Of a stretch of 64,000 nucleotides of DNA, positions 56,122 to 64,000 are shown one piece after another. Under the pieces are notes generated by a model, which worked only from the letters and a program-made list of their open reading frames with translations, made no database searches and had not been told where the DNA came from. The first letter of the stretch is position 1. Each line of letters starts with the position of its first letter. Both the position numbers and the translations under genes were made by a program. The stretch is from an uncultured Clostridia bacterium (GTDB lineage: Bacteria; Bacillota; Clostridia; TANB77; CAG-465), in the NCBI GenBank assembly GCA_934130325.1, contig CAKOYA010000003.1, forward strand, positions 1 through 64,000. Reading direction: 5' to 3'.

Positions 56122-56529
56122 GTGACATTTCATGAAAATGATATACCCATTGTGAAAAAGGTGTGCTGTCTATATACATATTCAAATTTCAAAACAATGG
56201 AAAATGTTTTAAATGACGATGAACTTAGCAAGTACAACTTAACAGAAAAAAAAATTGCTGAAATTTTACACTTAGCAATAAAATTCAATATAGTTGACGA
56301 CGATACTGCTTACCTCATCCGGGAAAATGCAATAAGACACTCAGAGTTAAAAAGTAAATGCAAAAACACAAAATTAAGAGAGCTATACGATAATCTATTT
56401 AAAGATAGAGTTCAGGATAAAATAGATTTTCCAAATGGCCATGCTTTTTTGGATTTTAACATTTCCAAAAAATGTGTTGATGCTAACAACGAAATTCCTA
56501 GTAATTATACACAAATTTCATTATTTTAA
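56122..56529 (+). CDS. Orphan helical protein
   Basis: 135 residues from a GTG at 56122 with a strong SD (GGGAGGG); the longer open frame upstream lacks support. Mostly helical and charged: FKTMENVLNDDELSKYNLTEKKIAEILHLAI, then RENAIRHSELKSKC. The last 30 residues are Asn/Ser-rich (VDANNEIPSNYTQISLF). Two Cys near the N-terminus (VCCLYTY). No family recognised. The 290 bases upstream are gene-free. Confidence 0.6.
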   Translation: MTFHENDIPIVKKVCCLYTYSNFKTMENVLNDDELSKYNLTEKKIAEILHLAIKFNIVDDDTAYLIRENAIRHSELKSKCKNTKLRELYDNLFKDRVQDKIDFPNGHAFLDFNISKKCVDANNEIPSNYTQISLF

Positions 56530-56574
56530 AAAAAGCTCTTTAGTATGCAAACTTGCATATTAAAGAGTCTTTTC
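56528..56574. terminator. Bidirectional terminator
   Basis: GCTCTTTAgTATGCA and TGCATAtTAAAGAG form a stem flanked by A7 and TTTT, between convergent genes. Confidence 0.8.
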
Positions 56575-57867
56575 TTTATCTTTTAATATTCCAGATTTAT
56601 CCATATATATTTTTTTTGAAACTACCTTAGAATTTTTTCTTTTAAATTCTCTATTAAAATACTCATAGTATGTACCTGGAGCAATAAGTCCAGAAATTTT
56701 TAGTATGTCTATGCCTGATGTTCCTAATATTTCATCTGCAAGCAAGACACAATTTGTATTTAATACAAAATATGTTTTAAACTTTCCATCAATAAATTTA
56801 TAAAATTTTGCACCTGTTGCATTATATAGCATGCTTGCATAGTCATTAAATTCCTTATCCTTATGTAAATAACTTTCTGGATACCATTCATAAGTTGATT
56901 TCTTTATTTCTTCAATTTTTCTGTTAATTGCATCTTTTTGATTCTCAGTTAATTTTAATCCAAATCCTACTATTGTCTTGTTTACCTTAGTATTGCAAAA
57001 CTCTAAATATTTATCTTTATCACATTCAAAAAGTACTCCATCTCCTATTGATGAATTAAACAGTACATTTGATTCATCATATGAGCCATATGAAATTATC
57101 TTGCCATTATAGTATAGGTCTACATGCCCAAAAGATGCACTTAATCCCTTTTTCATATGCACGAGAACTTCTATATCTGGTACCTCATCAATTTTTTTAA
57201 ACTCTATTTCTTTATTACTTCGGTACGGCATGAAAACTTGATTTATTTCTTCTAATGCCATCCTTGGAATAAATGCTGCTACAAATATCGGCAATGCAAT
57301 TTTGATCTTTTTCTTTAATTTATTTATCTTCCTTATTGGTATTGTAGATTCTATACCAGATATCATATATGATAATGCTAATAACAAAACATAAATTCCT
57401 GCTAATATATATGTTACATTTAATCTAATTAATGGATAAAATAGCATTATGCAAAAAAACACATACGCTAATATACTCCTAAATAATACTGCAAATCTTG
57501 TAGGTATTTTATTTTTTTTATAAATATAAAATACGGTACTTTTTATTATTGCATCAATTAAAATATATATTGTAAACAATAAAGGAAACATATTAACAAA
57601 AATACTTGTATTAAAATATATGAAAGCCCCTGTTAGTATATTTAGAATTGAGTATATAAAATTAGTTGTCACTACTTTTTCAGATTTTGATATTATATTT
57701 TTTATTGAATTTGTTATCCCCATCATTACAAGTATCAAAGAAACACCATAAGCAACCAAATCTACAAATGCATTTCTTCCAATTATCAACAAAATTCCTA
57801 ATATTATTAATATTATTCCTTGTAAAATAGTTGTTGTAGAATTTACAAATCTTTCACTTTTTTCCAT
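56560..57867 (-). CDS. DUF308-type membrane protein with putative circularly permuted papain-like domain
   Basis: 435 residues, SD TAGAGGA. About six membrane helices (12-200) look like HdeD/DUF308. The soluble C-terminal half has H248 in SFGHVDLYYNGKIISYG, Gly-Asp-Gly-Val-Leu-Phe-Glu near 276-281, and C373 in LNTNCVLLADEILGTSGI, followed by APGTYYEYF. Histidine before cysteine is the order of circularly permuted NlpC/P60-like (YiiX/DUF830, LRAT-like) enzymes that act on lipids or peptides. The assignment is by motif order, not proven. Confidence 0.7.
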   Translation of the reverse strand: MEKSERFVNSTTTILQGIILIILGILLIIGRNAFVDLVAYGVSLILVMMGITNSIKNIISKSEKVVTTNFIYSILNILTGAFIYFNTSIFVNMFPLLFTIYILIDAIIKSTVFYIYKKNKIPTRFAVLFRSILAYVFFCIMLFYPLIRLNVTYILAGIYVLLLALSYMISGIESTIPIRKINKLKKKIKIALPIFVAAFIPRMALEEINQVFMPYRSNKEIEFKKIDEVPDIEVLVHMKKGLSASFGHVDLYYNGKIISYGSYDESNVLFNSSIGDGVLFECDKDKYLEFCNTKVNKTIVGFGLKLTENQKDAINRKIEEIKKSTYEWYPESYLHKDKEFNDYASMLYNATGAKFYKFIDGKFKTYFVLNTNCVLLADEILGTSGIDILKISGLIAPGTYYEYFNREFKRKNSKVVSKKIYMDKSGILKDKEKTL

Positions 57868-57944
57868 AAAATTCCTCTAAATAAAGTAGCTTTAGTATAT
57901 CATATTTATTAATATATTGTAAACTATAAATTTCATATTTTAGA

Positions 57945-57994
57945 AAAAACACCTCAATAATTACTAAATTTAGTAATTATTGAAGTGTTCTTTT
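57945..57994. terminator. Terminator after the first SLH gene
   Basis: AACACcTCAATAATTACTAAA and TTTAGTAATTATTGAaGTGTT form a long stem with T residues on the minus side; 8 bases past the stop at 58002. Confidence 0.8.
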
Positions 57995-58001
57995 AATTAA
58001 G

Positions 58002-60029
58002 CTATTCAACCTTTATCAACAGATTTGCAAAATCCCCCGTCTTATTATCTTTAGCAGTAAGGATAGTTTCACCTCGACTTAATGTTATCACCTTATTTTC
58101 CTCAAGCTTGGCCACAGTCTTATCGGAAAGTGTTAAGGTTATATCTTTACCATATGAATTTCCTAAAAGTGAATATACATTAAAATCCATCCCAAGTTTT
58201 AATGTAATATCGTCGGAATAAAACACTATTCTTGGAATAGGTGTATTGGTTATCCCATCCACTACCTTTACCTTTACTGATTTTTCAACTCTTCCTATCC
58301 TAACAGATATTATAGTATCACCACAAGTAACACCTGTTATATAGCCATCTTTATCAATGACTGCGATATTTTCATTATACGAAGAATACACTGCAGTTTC
58401 CTTTGAATTTGAAGATGGTAACACATCATAAAAATCCTTTATATCTACCTTCATTTTTTGAGTAACTTCAATTGTACTCTTTTTAAAAGAGATATCTTTT
58501 ATACTTTCTTCCTCCTCATCTTTCTTTGTCGCTGTTACTTTGTACTTTACGGTAACTCCATCGCATTTTATTTTTACCCAAGTTTTTCCAGAACCTTTTA
58601 TACACACATTTCCATATTTATCAACCGTTGCTATATTATCGTTTTCTGAATAATATGTGACTTTTCTATCACTAACATTTTTCACAAGTTCTGAAATATC
58701 AAAAGTTTCACCGATATAAAACTCACCTGAATCTTCACTTAATCTTATATCCTTATAGTATTTATCCTCCTTCCAAATATCTTTTTTTACGACCAACTTT
58801 AGTTCTTTCGTCACGCCATTAGATAAAAGAAGTATTTTAGTCGAACCTTTTTTCTTAGCTGTAATTAATCCTGTGGAAAAATTGACCGAGGCTACGTCTG
58901 TATCCTCAGATACATAATACACATTACAATCTGAAGGTGATGTTTTTACATTCTTTTTTAGACTGTAAGTGTCATCTACACTTAAATTAATAACATCTTC
59001 AGATACTGTTATTTTTCTTACCTCCTGACAATACTTTTTATCTGTATATACAAATATAGGTACATACACTTTATCGTAATAAGAACCTATATAATAAAAT
59101 TCAAGGAGCCCTGCTCCGTTTATATTTCCTTTTACTTTTATTACTGCACTTCCTCCATTTATTTCCTGCTTTTGTATAGAAATATTTCCTTTTGTATTAT
59201 CTACCCTTAAATTTTTATTAGGATCATATTTTACCTTTATTGTTACCTCTTTTCCATTTTTTACTGTATAAAAACTATCTTCAGGTGTTATTCTTTTAAC
59301 GTTTCTACTTCCTTTCCCATCTTCATTATATTTGGTCGTTATACAATATACTTGATTCAAGGCCATTGAAACCTCTTCCTCAATGTTAGTTTCAGAAGCT
59401 AAATTTAAGAATATAGTTATTACTTCCTCTTTCGTAATATTTGATTCTGGGTCAAATTCATATATACTTTTCCCGTCAAATAGATTTCTTTCATAACAAT
59501 ATTTTATATATTCAGCCGCCCAAGAATTTTCAATATCCTTAAAAGTGCATTCTCTTTCCTTTTCGACATAAAAGAATTTTTGGTGATAAGTAGCGATAAT
59601 TTTTGCTACTTCTGCTCTTGTTATGCATTCATTAAACTTAAGTTCAACTTCTCCCTCTTCATTCAATCTTCCGTCTAAAATACCTAATTTTCTTAACTTT
59701 TTAACGCTTTCTAAGTCATTATCTGAAACTGTAGCTATATCTTTAAATATAGTCAAATCTTCATTGTCAGCCGATGTCTCATTTCCTGTGTTTTCGATTA
59801 CCTGCAAAATAAGCGAGAATAAATAATACCGTTTTTCCTCCTGTCCTAAATCTTCATATGATTTTAACTTAATCTTTTTTGTTGCCTCTTTAAACCACTG
59901 ACTCATCTCAAATTGTTTCTGATTTTTATACGGAACAAAACATCCACCGTTAAAAGCAAATACATTCAATGTAAACGCAATTCCAACGACTAAAATAACC
60001 AACATTGAAACTATTGATTTCCTTTTCAT
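58002..60029 (-). CDS. Surface protein with SLH and Ig-like (Big_2) domains
   Basis: 675 residues, SD AAAGGAGTTGAT. A signal peptide (MKRKSIVSMLVILVVGIAFTLNVFAF) is followed by about two S-layer-homology repeats (about 85-235: ECITRAEVAKIIATYHQ, IENSWAAEYIKYCYERNLF, NITKEEVITIFL). About four bacterial Ig-like group 2 domains follow (V-x-F-S-T-G-L-I-T-A-K-K-K-G-S type; GYITGVTCGDTIISV). SLH domains bind pyruvylated wall polymer. The gene is less AT-rich than its surroundings. It likely sits in the S-layer or on the wall. Confidence 0.88.
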   Translation of the reverse strand: MKRKSIVSMLVILVVGIAFTLNVFAFNGGCFVPYKNQKQFEMSQWFKEATKKIKLKSYEDLGQEEKRYYLFSLILQVIENTGNETSADNEDLTIFKDIATVSDNDLESVKKLRKLGILDGRLNEEGEVELKFNECITRAEVAKIIATYHQKFFYVEKERECTFKDIENSWAAEYIKYCYERNLFDGKSIYEFDPESNITKEEVITIFLNLASETNIEEEVSMALNQVYCITTKYNEDGKGSRNVKRITPEDSFYTVKNGKEVTIKVKYDPNKNLRVDNTKGNISIQKQEINGGSAVIKVKGNINGAGLLEFYYIGSYYDKVYVPIFVYTDKKYCQEVRKITVSEDVINLSVDDTYSLKKNVKTSPSDCNVYYVSEDTDVASVNFSTGLITAKKKGSTKILLLSNGVTKELKLVVKKDIWKEDKYYKDIRLSEDSGEFYIGETFDISELVKNVSDRKVTYYSENDNIATVDKYGNVCIKGSGKTWVKIKCDGVTVKYKVTATKKDEEEESIKDISFKKSTIEVTQKMKVDIKDFYDVLPSSNSKETAVYSSYNENIAVIDKDGYITGVTCGDTIISVRIGRVEKSVKVKVVDGITNTPIPRIVFYSDDITLKLGMDFNVYSLLGNSYGKDITLTLSDKTVAKLEENKVITLSRGETILTAKDNKTGDFANLLIKVE

Positions 60030-60139
60030 AAGATCAACTCCTTTAATTTAATTATAACTTAACTTTTTGTTTACCATGTAGGATTATTATATCACACTAT
60101 TACCAAAAAAGCAACTGTTTACATAACAATACAAACATA

Positions 60140-60170
60140 AGGCCCGGATAATTTATCCGAGCCTTTTTTA
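60140..60170. terminator. Terminator between SLH genes
   Basis: GGCCCGGATAA...TTATCCGAGCC stem with T6 on the plus side; it lies just past the stop of the gene at 60186. Confidence 0.7.
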
Positions 60171-60185
60171 TTATACTTAAAATAC

Positions 60186-61778
60186 TCAATCTCCAAAGTA
60201 AAAGATCTCTGGATCAGATTCCCAAATCTGTGTTCCATCCACTAATACTCTGATCACAAGACAAGTTGTTCCTCCTTTTTCCTCCATACCTTGGACTTTA
60301 TAGGTTGCCCAAGTTGAATCACTTGCAACTTTTTCCAGTTCTGCTACATAATCAGAATCTGCGTTCAGTACAACCTTACAGTCATCATTTATGCCTTTGA
60401 TTGTAAATGTAACAGTTCCTGTATCATTGTTGGCTGCCCACTCCACTTCTGGATCAAGATTTGTGTGAATATTCATATTTGTAACACGAATTTCAACCTT
60501 TACTTGTTGTCCTTCAGACTTTGCGGTGATCACCGCATTTTGTTTGTCTTTAGTGGCCTTCTTACCAGTTATTACTGTACCACTTAATTTTATAAATTCC
60601 TCATCATCAGTCTTGATATCCAGATCTCCAGGTATGTTCAATAAATAATCAATTATATCAATCGAATCCCCAACCTGAATGCTTATTACACTCTGAGTCG
60701 ATTTCATTTTTTTAGTTGGCTCAGTTGTTGGTTTTGTTGTCGGTTCAGTTGTTGGCTCAGTTGTCGGTTTTGTTGTTGGATTTACATCATCGTCACTGCC
60801 TGATTTTATTACATTAATCCAGATGTAATCTGACATATCATTGCATGTAGCTGATATTTTGCATTTTCCTTTTGCTTTTGGTGTTATAACACCATTTTTG
60901 TCAACTTTTGCAACGTCTGTATCACTTGATTTCCAAGTTGCGTCCGAATTAATAAATCCTGAAATATCAGTGTCAACCTTTACTTTATACCTTCTGCCTA
61001 CATACAAGTTTTCATCAAACTCTCTTAACGAAAACTCACTACCTTCATCATCTTCTCTTTCAAGCCAAACCCAATATGAATCATTGATACCGTCTATAAA
61101 TTCGTCAAGATCTAATACTTCACCTTCAAAATAACATATTCTGAAGAAAACTATCAACATGTCCTGGTACTCAAAGGTATCGTCAACACCAAATTCATTT
61201 CTCGAATAGCCTTCCATAACACCCCAAGATGCGATATTATCTATCGTATCTTGTGCCCAATGACCTCTTGTATCCCTGAAACTTGAAGTGTAATTGTCTT
61301 CCAATTCCACACCCATTTTATTGATAGCTCTCTCAAAGAAAGCTGCCATTTCGGCACGTGTTGCCGAATCACCCAAGTAAGCATACAAGCCGCCGTCTTC
61401 TTCCTTGTTTCCTTTTAATACCCCAATTTTTGTAGCTTTAGCAATTAATTCAATTTGCTCAGCATCGTAATATCTTAAAATATCACGATAGTCTTCAAAT
61501 TTCCTTATTATGTCCTCATCGACATTTTTTATACTACCGTATAACTGCTCATACAGGTGGACAACTGTAACTGCAGCGTGATATCTTGTAACATCATCAG
61601 TTGCATCCACGTCGTCTTCACCGATTTCCATTGTAAAGGAGTTTTTTACAGCCTTCTTTACATAGGCGTCCCCCCACTCGTTTCTTGCAGCAAATACTGC
61701 ATTTGACATAAATGATACCAAAATAAGTATAACCGCTGTAATTCTAGTAATTCTTTTATTTGTATTATATTCTTTCAT
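60186..61778 (-). CDS. SLH-domain surface protein with Pro-Thr linker
   Basis: 530 residues from MKEYNTNKRITRITA (SD AGAGGAGAG); the longer frame is unsupported. Signal peptide to AVFAA (about 30). SLH-like repeats (about 35-235: SATRAEMAAFFERAI, FRDTRGHWAQDTIDNIASWGVMEGY). One Big_2 Ig-like domain (WKSSDTDVAKVDKNGVITPKAKG), a PTTKPTTEPTTEPTTKP linker, then a second Ig-like module and a C-terminal acidic beta domain (WESDPEIFYFGD). Codon use is richer in G and C than in neighbours. Probably wall-anchored. Confidence 0.85.
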   Translation of the reverse strand: MKEYNTNKRITRITAVILILVSFMSNAVFAARNEWGDAYVKKAVKNSFTMEIGEDDVDATDDVTRYHAAVTVVHLYEQLYGSIKNVDEDIIRKFEDYRDILRYYDAEQIELIAKATKIGVLKGNKEEDGGLYAYLGDSATRAEMAAFFERAINKMGVELEDNYTSSFRDTRGHWAQDTIDNIASWGVMEGYSRNEFGVDDTFEYQDMLIVFFRICYFEGEVLDLDEFIDGINDSYWVWLEREDDEGSEFSLREFDENLYVGRRYKVKVDTDISGFINSDATWKSSDTDVAKVDKNGVITPKAKGKCKISATCNDMSDYIWINVIKSGSDDDVNPTTKPTTEPTTEPTTKPTTEPTKKMKSTQSVISIQVGDSIDIIDYLLNIPGDLDIKTDDEEFIKLSGTVITGKKATKDKQNAVITAKSEGQQVKVEIRVTNMNIHTNLDPEVEWAANNDTGTVTFTIKGINDDCKVVLNADSDYVAELEKVASDSTWATYKVQGMEEKGGTTCLVIRVLVDGTQIWESDPEIFYFGD

Positions 61779-62040
61779 TATTCTCTCTCCTCTAATTTTA
61801 GTCGTTGTGGATAAGTTACTATATATTAAGTCCTTATGGACGAAAACGAATTTATTGTATATAAAACTTGGGTTTCCAAGTATAATAAAGTAATTAATAA
61901 TCAAAATTTTTCAATTGCAATTGTGTGACCCTAAAATTTCATGTCACTTATATATTTCATCTGATATTATTATAACATAATTTACATAATGTGTCAATAC
62001 ATTTTTAAAAATAATTATGTAATCTTTTAATATAAAAAAT

Positions 62041-62068
62041 AATAGAATAGGATTTTTTCCTATTCTAT
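62041..62068 (-). terminator. tdk: Terminator of tdk, overlapping the stop codon
   Basis: Minus strand AGAATAGGA-AAAAA-TCCTATTCT then ATTATTTTTTA; the 5' side of the stem contains the GAA TAG end of the gene. Confidence 0.75.
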
Positions 62069-62638
62069 ATTATAGCCTATATATTTTTTATAACACTTTC
62101 TACATACAGATTTATATGAATCATTTCCACCTATTAATATTTGTGAACCATTTGTTATAGCCTTACCATCAACAAACCTCATATTTATTGTAGCCTTTGC
62201 ACCACATTCGCATATTGTTTTTATTTCCTCTATTTTATCTGCTATTTCCATTAAATGTTTTGAACCTTCAAAAAGTTCCATCCTAAAATCTGAACGTAGT
62301 CCATAACAAATTACTGGAATATCTAAATAATCAACAATATCACCCAATTCATAAACTTGTTTTTTAGTTAAAAAACTACATTCATCAACTAAAATACAGT
62401 CTACTTTTTGATTTAAATCTTTAACATATTTATATATATTAAAATCCCTACTTATTATTATTGCATCTCTTTGTAATCCAACTCTTGTAGTTATTTTTCC
62501 TACGCCATATCTATCATCAAGCGCTGAAGTAAATATTAATACTTTTTGACCTCTTTCTTCATAATTATATGCTACTTTTAGTAAATCAATTGTTTTTCCT
62601 GATCCCATAGCACCATATCTAAAATATAATTTCGACAT
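62060..62638 (-). CDS. tdk: Thymidine kinase
   Basis: Salvages thymidine by phosphorylation with ATP. 192 residues, type II (TK1-like). Walker A YGAMGSGKT near residue 8-16, the VDECSFL Walker B (usually DEAQF), and a zinc ribbon CECGAKA...CRKCYKKY. The lasso residues GGNDSYKSVC follow the family pattern. SD AGGGGGA. It follows a prepilin-like gene by 17 bases. Confidence 0.95.
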   Translation of the reverse strand: MSKLYFRYGAMGSGKTIDLLKVAYNYEERGQKVLIFTSALDDRYGVGKITTRVGLQRDAIIISRDFNIYKYVKDLNQKVDCILVDECSFLTKKQVYELGDIVDYLDIPVICYGLRSDFRMELFEGSKHLMEIADKIEEIKTICECGAKATINMRFVDGKAITNGSQILIGGNDSYKSVCRKCYKKYIGYNIE

Positions 62639-62655
62639 GTTAAAATCCCCCTTGT

Positions 62656-63039
62656 TTAATTTTCAGAATCTATACCTATTTCTTTAGCCCATTTCTTTTC
62701 ATCATCACTAAAACCACTTTTTAAAACCAACTCACCATTTTTTATTTCAAATTTCCCTTGATACTTAGGATTATCTCTTATTATTTCTAAATTATTTAAA
62801 TCCTCTGTTTTTAAATTATTTCTATCGTATTCACCAAAATTGTTAAAACTTTGTGATGCAACATACGAATCAATTTCTGATTGTATAGCTTTTAAATCAT
62901 TTTGAAATGTTGATTTTTTTGCATTTCCAATTTGGTTATTATTAAGTGATAAAACTACAGCCGATGCTAAAATAATCATTATAATTATAGTTATCAAAAG
63001 TACTATTAAAGATACTCCATAGCTTCTTTTTCTAGTCAT
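62656..63039 (-). CDS. Prepilin-like protein
   Basis: 127 residues, SD AGAGGTGG. N-terminus MTRKRSYGVSLIVLLITIIIMI is a type IV prepilin-like leader and hydrophobic helix. The rest is soluble and charged (SEIDSYVASQSFNNFGEYDR... DEKKWAKEIGIDSEN). Related N-termini occur in the genes at 9340-10245 and 22107-23588. No peptidase, ATPase or platform gene of a pilus system lies in this window, so assembly elsewhere is assumed. Confidence 0.78.
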   Translation of the reverse strand: MTRKRSYGVSLIVLLITIIIMIILASAVVLSLNNNQIGNAKKSTFQNDLKAIQSEIDSYVASQSFNNFGEYDRNNLKTEDLNNLEIIRDNPKYQGKFEIKNGELVLKSGFSDDEKKWAKEIGIDSEN

Positions 63040-63244
63040 TTAATTTCCACCTCTGTAAAATTATATATTATTATATAACTTTATTCAACAAATATATTAA
63101 TTTTTCTTATCTAATATATTATTTTATATAATTTTACATCGAACTATTTATCCCATCAGCAATTATTGAAGACATATCTACAATTATTTCAGTTTTTATG
63201 TGTCAAGTATTATAAGTTTATATCTCAAAAAATTTCCATAAAAA

Positions 63245-63287
63245 AAGCTTTGAGCCTAATTTCCTAAACTCAAAGCAAAATTTTTTC
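63245..63287 (-). terminator. Terminator of the DUF1016 gene
   Basis: Minus strand GCTTTGAG...CTCAAAGC followed by TTTTTTT, about 37 bases past the stop. The 284-base gap 63040-63323 otherwise holds only the palindrome at 63289-63312. Confidence 0.75.
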
Positions 63288-63288
63288 A

Positions 63289-63312
63289 AATTGTCCAGAC
63301 GTCTGGACAATT
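63289..63312. repeat. 24-bp perfect palindrome
   Basis: AATTGTCCAGAC is followed directly by its exact reverse complement. It lies 12 bases downstream of the DUF1016-type gene. It is too short-looped to be an ordinary terminator stem and has G+C-rich halves in an AT-rich genome. Confidence 0.9.
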
Positions 63313-63323
63313 AAATATTAATA

Positions 63324-64000
63324 TTAATCTTTTGATTCTTCTTCATTTTCGTTTATAACTTTTTCTACTTGTGCAATTAATTCTTGTTTATCTGGCATAT
63401 AGTATGTATAATTTGAAGCAAATAAGTTATTATTAATTCCACCTAAACTATATTCAGCAACCACATTGTCTTTTTTTGCACATAATATTATTCCAATAGG
63501 TTTATTATCTTCCGTATCATTAACTTCTGTTTCATAATAATTAAGATACATATTCATTTGTCCCATATTTTCTGGTTTTAACTTTCCCATTTTTAAATCA
63601 ATTAAAACATAACATTTTAAAATTTTATTATAGAAAACCATATCAACATAATAATGTGTATTATCTATTGTTATTCTTTGTTGCGATCCCACAAACATAA
63701 AACCTTTTCCTAATTCCAGTAGAAAATCCTCCAATTGTCTAATTAATTTGTATTCTAAATCTTTTTCTAATAAAGGTTTTTCCTCTTTTACTCCTAAAAA
63801 TTCAAAAACATAAGGTTCTTTTATTATATCTTTTGGTTGCTCTATAATTTGACCTTCTTTTGCCCATTGTAAAACTTTTTCTTTATTAGCTTTACCATCT
63901 GATAACAATAGTCTTTGATAAAGTCCACTTTCAATTTGTCTACTTAATTCCCTAGTTGACCAATTTGAATTAGCTGTTTCTTTTTCATAAAATTTTCTTT
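63324..64000 (-). CDS. DUF1016 (YhcG-type) PD-(D/E)XK nuclease family protein, 5' end beyond the window
   Basis: The frame is open to the window edge: upstream of the first TTG it reads FYEKETANSNWSTREL and SRQIESGLYQRLLLSDGK, the typical middle of DUF1016 proteins, so the gene is truncated by the window rather than short. The C-terminal nuclease domain shows YVDMVFYNKILKCYVLIDLKMGK (D...D-x-K) and GQMNMYLNYYE. Such proteins are common accessory genes; RNA or DNA cleavage and phage or RM association have been suggested but not settled. Confidence 0.85.
   Translation of the reverse strand, partial: RKFYEKETANSNWSTRELSRQIESGLYQRLLLSDGKANKEKVLQWAKEGQIIEQPKDIIKEPYVFEFLGVKEEKPLLEKDLEYKLIRQLEDFLLELGKGFMFVGSQQRITIDNTHYYVDMVFYNKILKCYVLIDLKMGKLKPENMGQMNMYLNYYETEVNDTEDNKPIGIILCAKKDNVVAEYSLGGINNNLFASNYTYYMPDKQELIAQVEKVINENEEESKD

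Overview
The window looks like a chromosomal segment of an AT-rich, low-G+C, spore-forming member of the Clostridia (Bacillota). The evidence is SpoIIE, a SpoVB-type flippase, McsA/McsB/ClpC, RNase J, AddB, S-layer-homology proteins, collagen-like (exosporium-type) proteins, TTGACA-17-TATAAT promoters and strong AGGAGG/GGTGAT Shine-Dalgarno (SD) sites. I cannot name the genus. Many starts follow an AGGTGATNNNNATG pattern in which the GTG belongs to the SD. For secA, mcsA and two membrane-protein genes I therefore chose the ATG just downstream of that GTG.

Layout. 1-4.4 kb: secA, a DUF402-YwbE fusion and a double zinc-ribbon protein. 4.5-8.9 kb: the heat-shock operon ctsR-mcsA-mcsB-clpC on the minus strand. 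It has a textbook sigma-A promoter and a CtsR operator, but ctsR itself is broken by a nonsense codon and a one-base insertion. 8.9-11.3 kb: an IS3-like remnant, a prepilin-like pseudogene and two small orphan genes. 11.4-20.9 kb: spoIIE, a coiled-coil protein with AT-hook-like motifs, addB, scpB and an unusual protein with a PLD-like N-terminus. 21-26.5 kb is an accessory patch: a foreign-looking orphan, a prepilin fused to a formylglycine-generating-enzyme-like domain, tRNA-His and two tRNA-Gln genes inside an inverted repeat, and decayed dinD-like and aldo/keto reductase genes. 26.7-30.5 kb: the operon secG-rnr-membrane protein-trmB. 30.6-35.5 kb: an O-antigen-ligase-like protein, two collagen-like genes with matching sigma-K-like promoters, and tRNA-Arg.

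35.7-49.7 kb: ABC-F ATPase, DUF5684 membrane protein, MscL with a zinc ribbon, HU, SpoVB-like flippase, an apparently leaderless RluA-family gene, asd, recN with a perfect LexA box, an NMN adenylyltransferase-like gene, an SDR, a COG2509-type flavoprotein and three paralogues of the PF06541 membrane family. 49.7-55.9 kb: trpS-obg (the obg SD is separated from its start by a hairpin), a beta-CASP metallo-beta-lactamase and rnjA. 56-64 kb: an orphan, a DUF308 protein with a putative circularly permuted papain-like domain, two SLH/Ig-like surface proteins, a prepilin-tdk pair and a truncated DUF1016 (YhcG-type) nuclease next to a 24-bp perfect palindrome.

How it fits together: housekeeping genes for secretion, protein quality control, DNA repair and RNA decay are interleaved with cell-surface and spore-surface genes. 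The most notable observations are the split ctsR with intact control elements, the paired sigma-K-like promoters of the collagen genes, the inverted tRNA-Gln repeat whose 3' flanks are better conserved than the tRNA bodies, the putative leaderless and hairpin-bypass starts, and several domain fusions.
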